Shown here one piece after another: positions 11,920 to 22,997 of a stretch of 64,000 nucleotides of DNA; position 1 is the first letter of the stretch, and every line of letters begins with the position of its first letter. The notes beneath the pieces were generated by a model that worked only from the letters and a program-made list of their open reading frames with translations, ran no database searches and was not told the DNA's origin. The stretch is from Apophysomyces variabilis (taxonomy: Eukaryota; Mucoromycota; Mucoromycetes; Mucorales; Mucoraceae), in NCBI GenBank assembly GCA_002749535.1, contig MZZL01000406.1:739075-803074 (forward strand), given 5' to 3'. Both the position numbers and the translations under genes were made by a program.

Positions 11920-13551
11920 ATGTACACATCCTCTAGTCCATCCTACCGTCCTCACGAAACGCATGCAAATCAAGACATGTCAGGATATAATTACTTCTAT
12001 AACCCACCACCTTATGTGCCAAATCCCCCTACAACAACCCCATCACACACACGTACTCATTCCGCACCACAATTACGACCACAGGTCCTTCCTACCATGC
12101 AAATGCAAATTGCACCGTCACAACAACAACACCATCATCAACAACTCGAACAACAACTTATCCGCTGGTCACAGAGACCAAAATTCGCTAGCACCTTTTG
12201 GGAAGAAGAAGGAACCGTATGCTATCAAGTTGACGCGAGAGGTGTTTGCGTAACTAGACGACAAGGTACAAACCGAAAAAGAGAAAAGAACCATGATCTT
12301 TTTTTCCCTTTTCCCTTTTTCCTCTCTTTAGACTGACATACAAACGCCCTATTTCTCTTTTTTAGACAATGACATGATCAACGGCACTAAGCTGCTAAAT
12401 GTAACTGGAATGTCCCGTGGAAAGCGTGATGGTATCCTTAAGAACGAAAGAGGACGCGTCGTTGTCAAAGTGGGAGCCATGCATCTGAAAGGCGTCTGGT
12501 AAGATAGGAAGAAAAAAAACATCTGTCGTCCATTGTGTAACACGATCTCCCGTAGGATCACTTTCGCACGTGCCAAAGCACTTTCAGAGCAATTCAACAT
12601 CACTGACATCCTACATCCATTGTTCACCAATGACCCAAGCCAGTATTTGTGTACCAATCCAGAGCCACCCACCCAATCACCTATCTACTTTTTGCCTCCT
12701 AATCATCATCACACGTACCCCAGTACTACAACGACTGTAACGACACCAACAACGACACCAACGACAACGGTCACCAGGACGACTACCCATCAACATCAAC
12801 ATCAATATCAACCCCAGCAACCTCAGCCTCAACTTGAACCACAGCATCTTCATCTTCATCATCATGATCATCAGCAGCACCAATACCAACACCAACATCC
12901 TCCACAGCATACATCTGGTCTACGTAAGTTTAATATATACAGTGGCTATGCCAAAACGAGACTAAACCAAAAATTTTTATTATTCCATCTTTAGCTATTA
13001 CAACAACTAATACTACTACCGCTAATGCCACTGGTACTGCTACCATCACTACTATACCTACACCTCTTTCTTTACCTAATCAGTCATCTTACATGTCTGT
13101 GCCTGCGTCGCAACCGTCTTTATCTATTCCCTATATCCCTAAACAAGACTCTTCGGTGAGGACGGCGACAATGGAGGTGGCACCTCCAGAGGAACCAAGT
13201 TCGCCGCTCTTTTTCGATTTGGGAGACTACACGAGCAAGAACGGATCCGTTCTATCAGTTCTCACAAGCTCCGATTCAGCACCGAGCACCCCCGTCCAAC
13301 AGCAAATGATGCAATCGTATGATCCTTCTACGCTTCACCGCATGTTTCAGCCACCGCTTCCGGAGACGTCTGCTCATCTCACTGGTCCTTCCACTCCCAC
13401 CTTCTCAACCGAACGCCACGAGTTTTATCGCACCAAAATGGTTCCTCATTACAGTCACCAACAGTCCTATCAGGAAGATGCCATGACTGCGTTCATTGGT
13501 CCTCATTCACGAGCGCAGTTTGCATACTCGTTTACATTACAGGAAGAGTAG
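11920..13551 (+). CDS. APSES transcription factor (StuA/Efg1/Asm1-like)
   Basis: Four exons, 11920-12265, 12366-12498, 12556-12923 and 12995-13551, give 467 residues. The APSES DNA-binding domain covers about residues 85-190: [20 protein letters not shown], then [20 protein letters not shown], then [18 protein letters not shown]. This is the KilA-N-like basic helix-loop-helix fold of fungal regulators of morphogenesis and sporulation. Two introns cut through the domain. Exon 3 carries a long Thr, then Gln/His-rich, low-complexity stretch (about residues 215-280), and exon 4 is Ser/Pro/Thr-rich, as expected for activation regions. A short pyrimidine-rich leader precedes the ATG. No ankyrin repeats follow, so it belongs to the StuA/Efg1 side and not the Mbp1/Swi6 side. 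Confidence 0.92.
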
Positions 13552-15638
13552 TTTGAATATACCGGATTTCTGAAAAAAACCTTTTTCTTCTTTTATTCTA
13601 ATGCTAAACCTTTTTTTTCCTTTTCCCGTCATCCTTTCGTCTTTTTCTTTTTTTCGTTTAAGGAAAAACGAAAAGCGATCTAATACCATTTTGTTTATAG
13701 TTTCAAACTTCTTTTTTAATTCTTTTCTCTCTTTCACTCTAATTTTACTGATTTCTCCACTTTTCCCCCGCTCCTATTCTAAAACATAAAGATGACATCT
13801 TACTATATACAACCGTTCTACCTTTTTTTTTTTTTGCTTCCCAACTGATTTGTGACACACTAGGACAACCGACGTATTTTTACGACCCGCACTATTCATG
13901 GGTCAGTAAACTAATAAAAAAAAGGAACAAACGGTGTTTTAAAGTATCTTGCCATTTAAAGAACTTTGTCTCGTACCGCACTAATCTAGCAATCGTTTAT
14001 TATGAACTTAAATAACTAACTCAGTGAACGAGTTCTTCGCCAAAAGAAAAAAAAAACAAAAAAGGACTGGGGATTGTTAAATTCCGTTTTGTTACTGCAT
14101 CCATGCATGATAGGAAGGCATTAGGATCGTTCATATCCGTTCTCAAGGTTGGATTAAAACGGGCATTCTCGTGGTAGGAAAAGGGTTTTACAAAACATCG
14201 GGTGATTCATTCTGCGACATGGCATTAATTTCAAGCTACGGAACTTGGTTCTATAGAACACAAAACCAAAAAAAAAACAAACTAATCTTTGCACTCACCT
14301 ATTGTTAGATAGACAGCATATTTAGTTCAAAAGGAAGGAACGAAGGATATATTCCATGATGCAGATGATGACCATGGCAATTAACACTCGGAGGACAGCT
14401 GCATAACGATGTCGCTTCGCAACAAGTTGAATTTAAGCGTTTACATTGATTTACTCCGTTCATTTCTCAAATAAAACAGAGCAAACGTGCGATATCATTG
14501 AGCGGAAGAGACAATGCAGAAATAACATACTCTCTCATCATCAATACAAAAGGGGGGAGGAGGAAGCAACAAGAAAAAGCACGGCCCATATTTCCCAGTA
14601 CTACATCAGTGTTCTCATGCTAATTGACATGCTGCGACCGATACAAGTGTTTCATTGTGTCAAGGCCACTTTCTAGCTAGCTAGACTCATCTCGTGGATG
14701 AATTGCAGCTTCGTGAGAGTAACTGGAAACATGCACTGCTAAAGTGCATTCTTGGTTCCCAGCAATTTGCCTTTTTTGTTGGTCCAAGAAAACCTGTCAA
14801 CAGCTTGTAGTACAGATCCTGATGGATCTGGATCCCCTTCTATGTTTTCTCTTTTCTTTTCGGCAAACCAAGTCCCATGTCTATCAAAAAAAACCAAAGA
14901 GAACTCCTATTGTAGCTTTAATGGAAGAAAAAGAAGGAGAAAATGAGTTCTGCACTTATATCCGGTTTCCGTTCTATGTTGCATCGGTTATCCCAGTGAT
15001 TTTCCAACTTGACGTTGCCAAAGCTTTAAAAACAGGAGGGACAAAGAAAGGAGACAAGCTCTATGCTACTAAATCCTACCCTGGTATTACCAAGGTTTTT
15101 TTTTTTTTTACTTATTTGACACTCCTCCTTCACGCCTCTGTTTGATTAGATGCAAGGAAAGGATATGGGTATCAATACAAGTTCCAGCAAGGTATGTAAA
15201 TTAAGGAAAACGGATACTTTGATCCTTTTTATGTATGTTTACGATCTGCTGCTTTTTGTCAAACGTATTAAGCAAATCAGTCAATGAGAAGCTAGCTATT
15301 TAAGCGATTGGCTATAATGCGATTACGAAGATTGTAACAACCCCCGCAAAGAAAAATGCAATAAGTGGTTGATAGTCAGCTAGATAACTAAACGAAACCA
15401 ATTTTCATTTCAATGCGTGTTGTATAAAGATGCGCGTGTAAATTCACTTGAGGGATAAGGCGTGTGAACCCCTTTGGTGATCGTTTGATATAAACAACTC
15501 CTTTTTTGATCTTTTTTTTCTTCTTCCTTTTTGCTAATATTTACATGAAAGAATTTTACAACAACTAGATATGACGTATTAAATAAGAAAACAAAAAGAA
15601 AGGGCGAGCGAGCGAGAGAGAAGTGCAGTGTTGCTTTT
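13552..15638. other. intergenic between convergent genes
   Basis: 2.1 kb, AT-rich, many homopolymer runs. ORFs at 14446-14676 and 14744-15145 show no domain and no splice continuity that I trust. It should contain the 3' ends of the APSES gene (+) and the small minus-strand gene at 15639. Confidence 0.5.
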
Positions 15639-16008
15639 CTATTGTACGGGGACCTCATACATCGGCCGCAGGACTTGTCCTGTGCTAGGGTCCACCACCG
15701 AGATGCCCGTGGAACGGAACACAGACATCCATGGAGGTGATAATGGGTATCGAACGGGTACCGGGACAGGTGTCATATTTGTCGGATCAATAATAGGGAT
15801 GGCTCTTCTTGAATAACTTGGCGAAGGTTGAGGTGATGTCCGTTGCTGAATACGCTCTCTATGTTCCAACACCTTTATTGAGGATACCAAACCAATGAGC
15901 AAACTTTTGTTTCTATATGATGCACGAGTTATTTCTTACCTCTTCCCCTTGTAATGGACAGAATTCCATATCGTCGTAAAAGTTCCGTGCGAACTCGTGT
16001 TGGGTCAT
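15639..16008 (-). CDS. small protein of unknown function (91 aa)
   Basis: I do not recognise this protein. Exon 1 (16008-15940) starts MTQHEFARNFYDDMEFCPLQ and exon 2 (15845-15639) is Pro/Arg/Ser-rich, with RRAIPIIDPTNMTPVPVPVR in the middle and a DPSTGQVLRPMYEVPVQ end. A GTAAGA donor and TTCAG acceptor join them in phase 0 across 94 nt; two nearer AG acceptors would give introns under 40 nt or a frame break. The sequence lacks low-complexity bias and keeps one frame to the stop, which argues for a real gene. It lies 480 nt downstream of the eIF2B gamma stop, on the same strand, and could have further 5' exons. Confidence 0.5.
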
Positions 16009-16130
16009 GATTATAGCAAGGCGCTCTTTTTGTACATGAGTATGATGTGGTGTCCTTTTTTCGTTTTTCTAATCACGCTAAACTTACTATCATCGAAAGA
16101 AGTCATGGTAAGAAACAGGGAAGATAAAGA

Positions 16131-16135
16131 GACAA

Positions 16136-16168
<33 letters not shown>

Positions 16169-16179
16169 GAGAGAGAGAG
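16131..16179. repeat. GA/GACA microsatellite
   Basis: Purine-rich simple repeat of GAGA units with interspersed GACAGA units, between the 91-aa gene and eIF2B gamma. Confidence 0.9.
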
Positions 16180-16489
16180 CAGGCAGGATACAGGTGAAGA
16201 GGGGGAGGATAAAATGAAAAAGAACAAGAAGAAGAAAAAGCGGGAAATAGGATTAGTTTGTTTTATGTCCACTTTTTTATGGATGCTTTCAATGCAAAGG
16301 TCCTTTATTCCCAATGCGCTTGAACATACAAGTTACACAGCCCCGATCGATTTACTCCCCACTATGCACTCGGTGTGCACAACACAGACAGGAACTTCTC
16401 CTTCGTTTTCTTTTCCCTTTCTATCCTCCACTTTATTAAACAGTCCTTGAAGTGAATGGATATAGAAAGCAAAAGATAAATATTCCTCA

Positions 16490-18540
16490 TTAGATAATAG
16501 CCTCTCTAAAAGACACTAGTTTCTCTCCCTTGAATTGACCTAAAAAGGGTTGGAACAATCAATTATCGAGTGTTTCATCTCCTCTTTCTAACCCCCCACA
16601 GAAAAAAAAAATTCACTTACTATTTTCCTTGACGACATATTCTCCCGCCACTTCACAATCCTTTAGTGATACTTTCTCTAGAATCTTTGCTTTGTTGCAG
16701 ATCACACAGCCATCCACCTTGGCACTAGAGAATAAATAGTGCCTTAGCCCATGTAACTCCCTACTTTATCCACTTACTTATCGCTGATAACCACGTGGTC
16801 CATAATCACGGAATTGGCAATCTTCACATTCTTGCCAATCACACAGTGTGCACCAACACAAGATTTCTTTACAGATGAACGTTCATCAATCTTAGTATAT
16901 TCACCAATGATAGAATCATTGCCAACTTGTGTCTTGGGTGCCACTTCTGCACTGGACGGCACACGCATGATCGATGCACCCTGCTTGGTCGCCTAGATCA
17001 AAACTAAATAAAAGACGCTTTTCCCCCTTATTGGATATTTACATAACGGTTCAGTTCACCGTAACTTGCAATGGTGTTACCACGTCCACAAAATCCTCCA
17101 CGGTACACATAAACACTGGCTTTCACAGGGCTCTTGAACGTTGGATGGATAGGATCGGGTATATACAGGTCATCCTCAATATCATCTGAAGTAGTTGTGG
17201 ACAACGACAATGCTGTACTCAACAAGTTTTGATGGGCGGCTGCAACTGTCCATCCCGAAATTTTTTTTTTCTTCTGTAAGCCCTTTTCTTTTTTGTCTCT
17301 GTAGATCTATCACGTAGCACTTACAGTTTTCCACATTTTCTTGTTCAACCATTTTCTTTTGATACTGACATTTTACCAACATCGGTATCAGATCTTCTGA
17401 TATGCTTGAAATATACTCTTTGGCCACCACCATATCTAGAACCCATCGCTTGAAAATGTACAGATGCGCATCCTGCAGATCCGTGTGAATTCGGACACGC
17501 GGAAATCTGTTAGGGGAACACAGTCAATTTCGCAAACAGCATATGACATGCATTTAGTACTTGTTTAGCAGGGACATTCGCATTGAGAATTCGTCGTCTG
17601 ATCGATATGCCTGGTAGACCAGCGCATCTTGCGACATATCAATTCCAACATAGGGTAATGGGTCTATTTCATAGCGTTTGAATCACGCAAATCAAACACC
17701 CATTTCTCTTTTCTTTTCCTTTCTTTCTTTTTTTCCTCGCTTTTTTCTTTTTACCTTCGTCTTTACTTGTAGCTTCGGTCATACTAGGTTCATAAAATAA
17801 TGCAGTAACTGTCGGATCACGTACACGATGTGTATCAAGTAAGTCTTGAGGGTTCAATTCCGTCACCAGATCGCAAGGTACCACAATAAAATCGCGCTAA
17901 GAGAATTATAAATGAATTGCCCGAATTAGATGTCTCTTCTCTTACATCAATCCTATCTTTGATATGTCGCAGCGCATCCGCAGTACCGCAATCCTCATCC
18001 ACGCTGATCACAGTACAATGCACACCACCCTGATATCCACGCGCCAGATAACCTGTCAATTTCTGGTGACCATTACCCGCACCACCTTCAATAACAACAA
18101 AAGCATCTAGCAAATCACGGGAATTTAAGCTTTCTTCTTTCTTTTGAAAGACACTTTGCCGCAGCAGTTGTCTAATTTTTTTTTTTTTTCATTTCATCGG
18201 TCTACCTTGGATGCCAGCTTTTTCAAGCCACTCTAGCGTATATGAGATAATGGGTTTGTTGGCAACGGGTAGCAATGCCTTTGGTAAATTGTCTTCTTCC
18301 GAGATAGGGTACAGTCTGTGGGGTGTACATTATGAATGTGTAAATGAGTTCCGCGTCTATATGCTTGCAAGAGAGAAATGGAAGCATCCGTTCGAGGCCA
18401 TTCTCTTTCCAAGCCCCCTTTTTTCGGCTTTCGTTTATATTCTTCTTCGGTTTTTTTTACCTATTGCTGCTACCGTAACCGGCCAGAATGACGGCTACAA
18501 ATTCGCTGACTCTATGATGTTTCGATTTCTCAAATGGCAT
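16490..18540 (-). CDS. GCD1: translation initiation factor eIF2B subunit gamma
   Basis: Ten exons, all in phase: 18540-18461, 18315-18206, 18106-17946, 17896-17755, 17663-17561, 17506-17325, 17245-17043, 16992-16778, 16724-16621, 16539-16490; 449 residues. The N-terminal half is a nucleotidyltransferase-like fold: FVAVILAGYGSSNRLYP (the degenerate GxGTRL loop of gamma), LPKALLPVANKPIISYTLEW, then RDFIVVPCDLVTEL. The middle has LPYVGIDMSQDALVYQ and FPRVRIHTDLQDAHLYIFKR. The C-terminal half is a left-handed beta helix of hexapeptide repeats (SCVGAHCVIGKNVKIANSVI, then DGCVICNKAKILEKVSLKDC). eIF2B is the GDP/GTP exchange factor for eIF2 and the target of Gcn2-type control; gamma pairs with epsilon in the catalytic subcomplex. 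The last exon is short but keeps frame to a TAA. Confidence 0.93.
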
Positions 18541-19777
18541 AGTTGGCGCGTTGCTTCACCGGAGCCGTTCATCCAGAGAAAAGAAAAATCTTCAAATGCC
18601 GCTCGTCAAAGCGAGTCACGGTTCGTCACGCAAGTTGGGCAGCACGGCAAAGAATGAGCATGTTCTTTTCTTTTTCCTGCCGGACAAGCGGAGAACTCGG
18701 AGCCGCTAGCGAACCGATCTGGATGCCAAGCAACAACACCTGTTGCTTTATTACCAAAATTCACACCCAGCCAACGTAAAAGAAGAAAAAACCTCGTCTG
18801 ATTCGCCAACGCTAAAAAAGAAAAACTTGTACGAACACCACTCCGTGCCGTACCCGTAAGTCCAGTGTTCCCGAACTTAAAAATGAATACCCCATGAAAG
18901 GAAGTAAACAAGAAAAACACGCGATGTTTTACCCAAAATATCATAAAGTTTGTAAACTCTGATCAAAACCAAGGGCCTTTCATCAAAGACGTACAAACAA
19001 AAAAGAAAAGAGCAGGGTTGCTTAACTTAATTTAAGAGAAGAGACCGGTAGAATAACCTTAATTTGAATAAGATGCAGTCTATGATATAAAGAATTGAAT
19101 GAAAGAGTCTGGCCTTTTGTCTTGATCTATAAAAGCAAACAAAAGACTAACATTCCTAATGCGGGGTACTTTGCTGATCCATTGTCTTGTACATTGATGT
19201 TTTCATTGGTAACGAGGTTTACTGTGCTCTGGTCATTATTATTTTTATTATTATTACTTTGGTTTGGATAAAGAATATGCATGAGGGTTTTCTAGAGGAA
19301 GAGGTCAATGGAGGGTGGAGATTGGTTGGTCGATGTCATGAGTACGGAGGAATAGGGTTATGCACCGAACAAAGTTTGTTTTTCAACGGGCAACATAGAT
19401 CACCTGTCATGGAACCGTTGTCTCGATCGGATGACACCCACATCCGTGATAAAGACATTAGAACGGACCACTTCATGCGATGACGGGTGGCTGATATGAG
19501 TAACGACGCACAGACATTGATGTTGCCTAATCGGGGCGAGACCAGAACCCCAAGAGAAAAGTGGAGTGATTCTCGGCCTAAAGAAAGGACATGTCAAACT
19601 TTTTCTTTGTTCTTCTTTCTCTCTCTCTTAAACTGGAATTTCTTCCGCTTATATTTTAGCTCTACTTTCCTCTTTTTTCCTTTCTTTTCTTCTTTTTTCT
19701 CTTGCTCTTCACTTTCCTCCCTTTCTTTCTTACTGTTGTTATTTGTATTATTACCTTTTCTATTACACTATAAAAAC
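18541..19777. other. shared upstream region of eIF2B gamma and the CCCH gene
   Basis: Divergent promoter region of about 1.2 kb. No coding pattern supported. The stretch just before 19778 is strongly pyrimidine-rich (19590-19750), as seen in leaders of several genes here. Confidence 0.5.
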
Positions 19778-20468
19778 ATGAATACATCGTCCATTCCTTA
19801 CTTCTGCTCCTCCTCATCATCATCATCATTATACTTGTCAAGCAATATGATCACTCGGACACCAAGTAGCGAACCTCAAAATACTACTACCGCCAAAAAG
19901 ACCAAAGAAAAACAAAGACGCACAAACCAAAACCATCCAGCCAACCGATACAAGACAGAGATTTGTCAAAACTGGGAACAATCACAAAAGTGCAGGTAAA
20001 ACAAGGGAACGGGAAAAAAGCGTTTGGCATATGATACTCATCGCTTTCTTTTCATTTCCAACCCACAGGTACGGCGTGAAATGCCAGTACGCACATGGTT
20101 TTGCTGAATTGCGTCCTGTAGAACGACATCCAAAGTATAAGACAAAGAAATGTCGAACGTTTGAACAAACTGGGTCATGTCCCTATGGTCGTCGGTGCAA
20201 CTTTCAACATATTCAATCGTTATGGTTGCGAGACGAGCCCATGCTTGAATTGGATCGGTTGACATCATCAGCATCCTCACAGTACGATGATGAGGAAGAA
20301 GTGGTCCCACCCGAAAGTTTACTCCCATGCCAACTGTTGGATGACATGAGCTTGCCAAATGACGATCATAAACCGGCACCGTTCCAGATTCCTGTCTTTG
20401 ACTACAACAACTCGTTTCAACCATGGTCGCCAAATGAAAATATGGATTCCCTTTCTTTGTTCGCTTAA
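19778..20468 (+). CDS. tandem CCCH zinc-finger protein (tristetraprolin/TIS11 type)
   Basis: Two exons, 19778-19995 and 20069-20468, give 205 residues. Two CX8CX5CX3H fingers are present: C63[19 protein letters not shown], then [20 protein letters not shown]. They are separated by the exact 18-residue linker [18 protein letters not shown], and each is preceded by a (R/K)YKT(E/K)xC lead-in, as in TTP, Zfs1 and Cth2. Proteins of this family bind UAUUUAU-type AU-rich elements in mRNA 3' UTRs and recruit deadenylases. The intron interrupts finger 1 exactly after its second Cys. The N-terminal 55 residues contain a Ser run; the C-terminal 80 are acidic and end MDSLSLFA. I chose the ATG at 19778 because upstream codons are simple pyrimidine-rich sequence. 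Confidence 0.93.
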
Positions 20469-21757
20469 AATAACATCAAGAAATATCATAGATTTGTTTC
20501 TCTTTCCCCTTCCTTGTTTGTTACTCTCTTGTTTTTTATTCCCTTAAACCCTTTCATGTATCTTTCTGTTTCTTATTATATGCCCTAACCATGTACAGAA
20601 CTTACTTTTAGCAATGGATTAAAAAGGTTTCTTTTATCGATGTGAAAAAAAATGAGTTTGCTTGGTTCCCATTCAAAATGGAGGTTGCCATGTTTGTATA
20701 GTTCTTTGTTCGTGATCTGTGTCACGGTCTATTGAAGATCTGGACAATGAACTAAGATAAAAAAAAGTCTTCAAGCAAAAAAGGATATGAATTAAGATAA
20801 AGAGCTAACTAGCAGACATTGACAACTCTGCGGATCTGTTGTCGCATGAATAGCACTCCGAGCACCGACCTTTACCCTTCTATTGTTCCTGTCGATCCGG
20901 GATCATCAAAAAAAAATGGACACACACATGCCTACACGATGAGTTTTTTTTTGCTGGTTGAACACGAACTTTCTGCAGTTATTTTTTAAAATGTAATGTT
21001 CTTTTCAAATGGCGGATAAACTTTCAAATAATACGTCAGATGAAAAACGCTTATAAATCATAAATCACTTATAGTATGATGTAATGATCCGATCCTCTAT
21101 GTTGATGCTAATCAATCTCAAGAATAAACAAAGGGGAGTAAGTGAACCAACTTGAATCGCATAGGACACAATATCTGAGTTTCAACAAGTGAAGCGCTCT
21201 CTGATAGGAGCAAAGACATACAGACTGCGCTCCGTTGTAGGGCAATGCTCCGTAGGTCCGCCTTGCAGAACTTTGTCATCATATCTGTACAGTTATATTG
21301 GCAACTTAATGTTTCACATATAAGTTCTTTCCTTTGTTAGTAACTTCGTAGAAATCTTCGTCATATGCAACTGTCTCGATTTGGAGGTGAATGGGATGAA
21401 GTCATGCACGCAATGTATGAAAATAGTCCGAACATGGATAATTAAAGATAAGCTATTCGGTTACGACATGCACGTTGTCAATGTCCAACTAGATAAGAGA
21501 AAGTCTGCATTTACCTTACATGGAGGGCAACCATTGGAAAAACGTAGATGATTTTTTACTACAACGTGGCACATTTCGACTGGATGTAAATAATACGATA
21601 GTCCGGGCCGCACTTCTCTTTGCCGAACCACTTCCATGAAAAAACGGGGTGGGGGGGGAGAGAGAACACCCAAGGCTTGGGCAACCGGTGCCAGAGGATC
21701 TGGTAGGGGCGAACCGAGTATCAGTTCCCTCCTTCTTAATTAAGCTACATTCTAGCC
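20469..21757. other. intergenic
   Basis: 1.3 kb without a supported gene. The minus ORF at 21461-21673 overlaps the eL38 5' leader on the other strand and has no domain. Confidence 0.5.
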
Positions 21758-22212
21758 ATGGTAATAACAGAGAAAGAGAAAAGAAAGAGGCTTGGATGAT
21801 AAATGGATGGATGAACGGATGGATCGGAAAACTTACGACACGCCCTACTATATACAGCCCAAGCAGGTTCTGGACATCAAAAACTTCCTCGAAATTACGC
21901 GCAGAAAGGATGCCAAATGTAAGCGATTATCCTAGTTTAACGTTCGACATGCTTTGCGTGAACCATGTGTAACTAAACGGCCATGGTTGAAATAGCCGCT
22001 CGCGTTAAGAAGAATGGCGACAAGTACAAGTTCAAGGTCAGATGCTCTCGTTACTTGTACACCCTCGTTGTCAATGACAAGCAGAAGGCCAAGAAGCTCA
22101 GACAATCCCTTCCCCCTGGTATGTGTTCCCATTCTTAAGTTTCATTACTTGAATTCATACAATTCATCGCTAACTCGTCACCTATATAGCTCTCACCGTT
22201 CAGGAGATCTAA
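21758..22212 (+). CDS. RPL38: 60S ribosomal protein eL38
   Basis: Four coding exons: 21758-21760 (just the ATG), 21858-21918, 21996-22118, 22190-22212; 69 residues, the normal length for eL38. The chain reads [20 protein letters not shown], then [20 protein letters not shown] and ends LTVQEI. An intron directly after the start codon is common in fungal ribosomal protein genes, and here GTAATA follows the ATG and TATACAG precedes CCC. eL38 sits on the solvent side of the large subunit. The ASDURF-like gene follows 280 nt downstream on the same strand. Confidence 0.95.
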
Positions 22213-22491
22213 GCTTCTTCATGACCTTGGTCCTATTTTGCTTTTGCATGATGTCCAAGATATCTAAATAAAACTTAACAAAAAAACAGACGAGACTTGT
22301 TGCCAGAAAGAGTGAGAGAGAGAAGTCATTAAATGGGAGAGTTAAAATGAACTGCAAACTCGGAAAGGGAAGGCTTCAATCAGAGAGATGGGCATGTGGC
22401 ATTGATGCTGATGCAGAGTTGTGAATGAAGCCAGCAGTCACTGTGAAAGCATGCAAGTCAGATCTATTGCGCATCATTTTTGTCTTCTCTC

Positions 22492-22883
22492 ATGGAATCG
22501 GCGTTGAAGAAAGAAGCAAGTATTCAACTCATTTAAGCAAAAGAACTTTGCAATTAACTCTCAACTTATAGCTGCAAGAATTGACAGTTCTTAACACTGA
22601 ACTGGCCTCATTACGACCGTCGGCGGTATGTAATGTTTATCACATGTCTATCGCTCAAATCGATCCAACTCCTCATGCTCTGAATATTAGAAAGTATACA
22701 AACGAGAAGTTTCCTCGTCCAACATCTTCTTCCTTGCTGACGATAAAAATGCGGTCAAATCCCAACTCAACAGTAAATACCAAAAGACAGAATGAGGTTT
22801 TGCGAGTGACTCAATATTGCATTTTAGAACGACGGGACGAAATCCGAGCAGAACTGAAAAAGTTAGGTCAGGAAGCGAAATAA
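22492..22883 (+). CDS. ASDURF-like prefoldin-fold small protein (71 aa)
   Basis: Four exons: 22492-22515, 22572-22625, 22691-22772, 22828-22883. The joined protein is one coiled coil: MESALKKELQELTVLNTELA, then LRPSAKVYKREVSSSNIFFL, then ADDKNAVKSQLNKRRDEI and an LKKLGQEAK end. The core K-VY-(x5)-SNIFFLAD block is the signature I recall from ASDURF, the product of the upstream ORF of human ASNSD1, a prefoldin-like subunit of the PAQosome chaperone complex. Here it is an independent gene with no asparagine-synthetase ORF next to it. Exon 1 joins exon 2 in frame only if the donor is GC (GCAAGT at 22516); a GT donor two codons later (GTATTC) leaves the wrong phase for the best acceptor. The 3' end faces the Fanzor gene. 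Confidence 0.78.
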
Positions 22884-22940
22884 AGCCTTTTCCAAGGTAG
22901 TTTGCTCAACTCCTAGACTACTTTTGGGCAAGCGAATAGA

Positions 22941-22997
22941 GTGAGATAATTTCACGCTAACAAGTTAAGGGATACTATAGTCATTCTTCTATAGTTT
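22941..22997 (-). other. two hairpins in the Fanzor 3' flank, candidate guide-RNA scaffold
   Basis: Between the Fanzor stop codon (22998) and the end of the ASDURF-like gene lie 114 nt. They contain a perfect 7-bp inverted repeat, ACTATAG / CTATAGT, with an 8-nt loop (22974-22995, starting 3 nt after the Fanzor stop) and a 6-bp stem, GTGAGA / TTTCAC with a 3-nt loop and one G-U pair (22941-22955). Fanzor and TnpB loci encode the omega/f-RNA over the 3' end of the nuclease ORF and just beyond it, so this is the place to look. The stems could equally be a terminator or chance. Confidence 0.3.

Noticed and set aside
14744..15145. 133-aa plus-strand ORF
   Set aside because: No recognisable motif; composition follows local AT-rich sequence; ends in a poly-T run.
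18211..18657. 148-aa plus-strand ORF
   Set aside because: Antisense shadow of eIF2B gamma exons 1-2.
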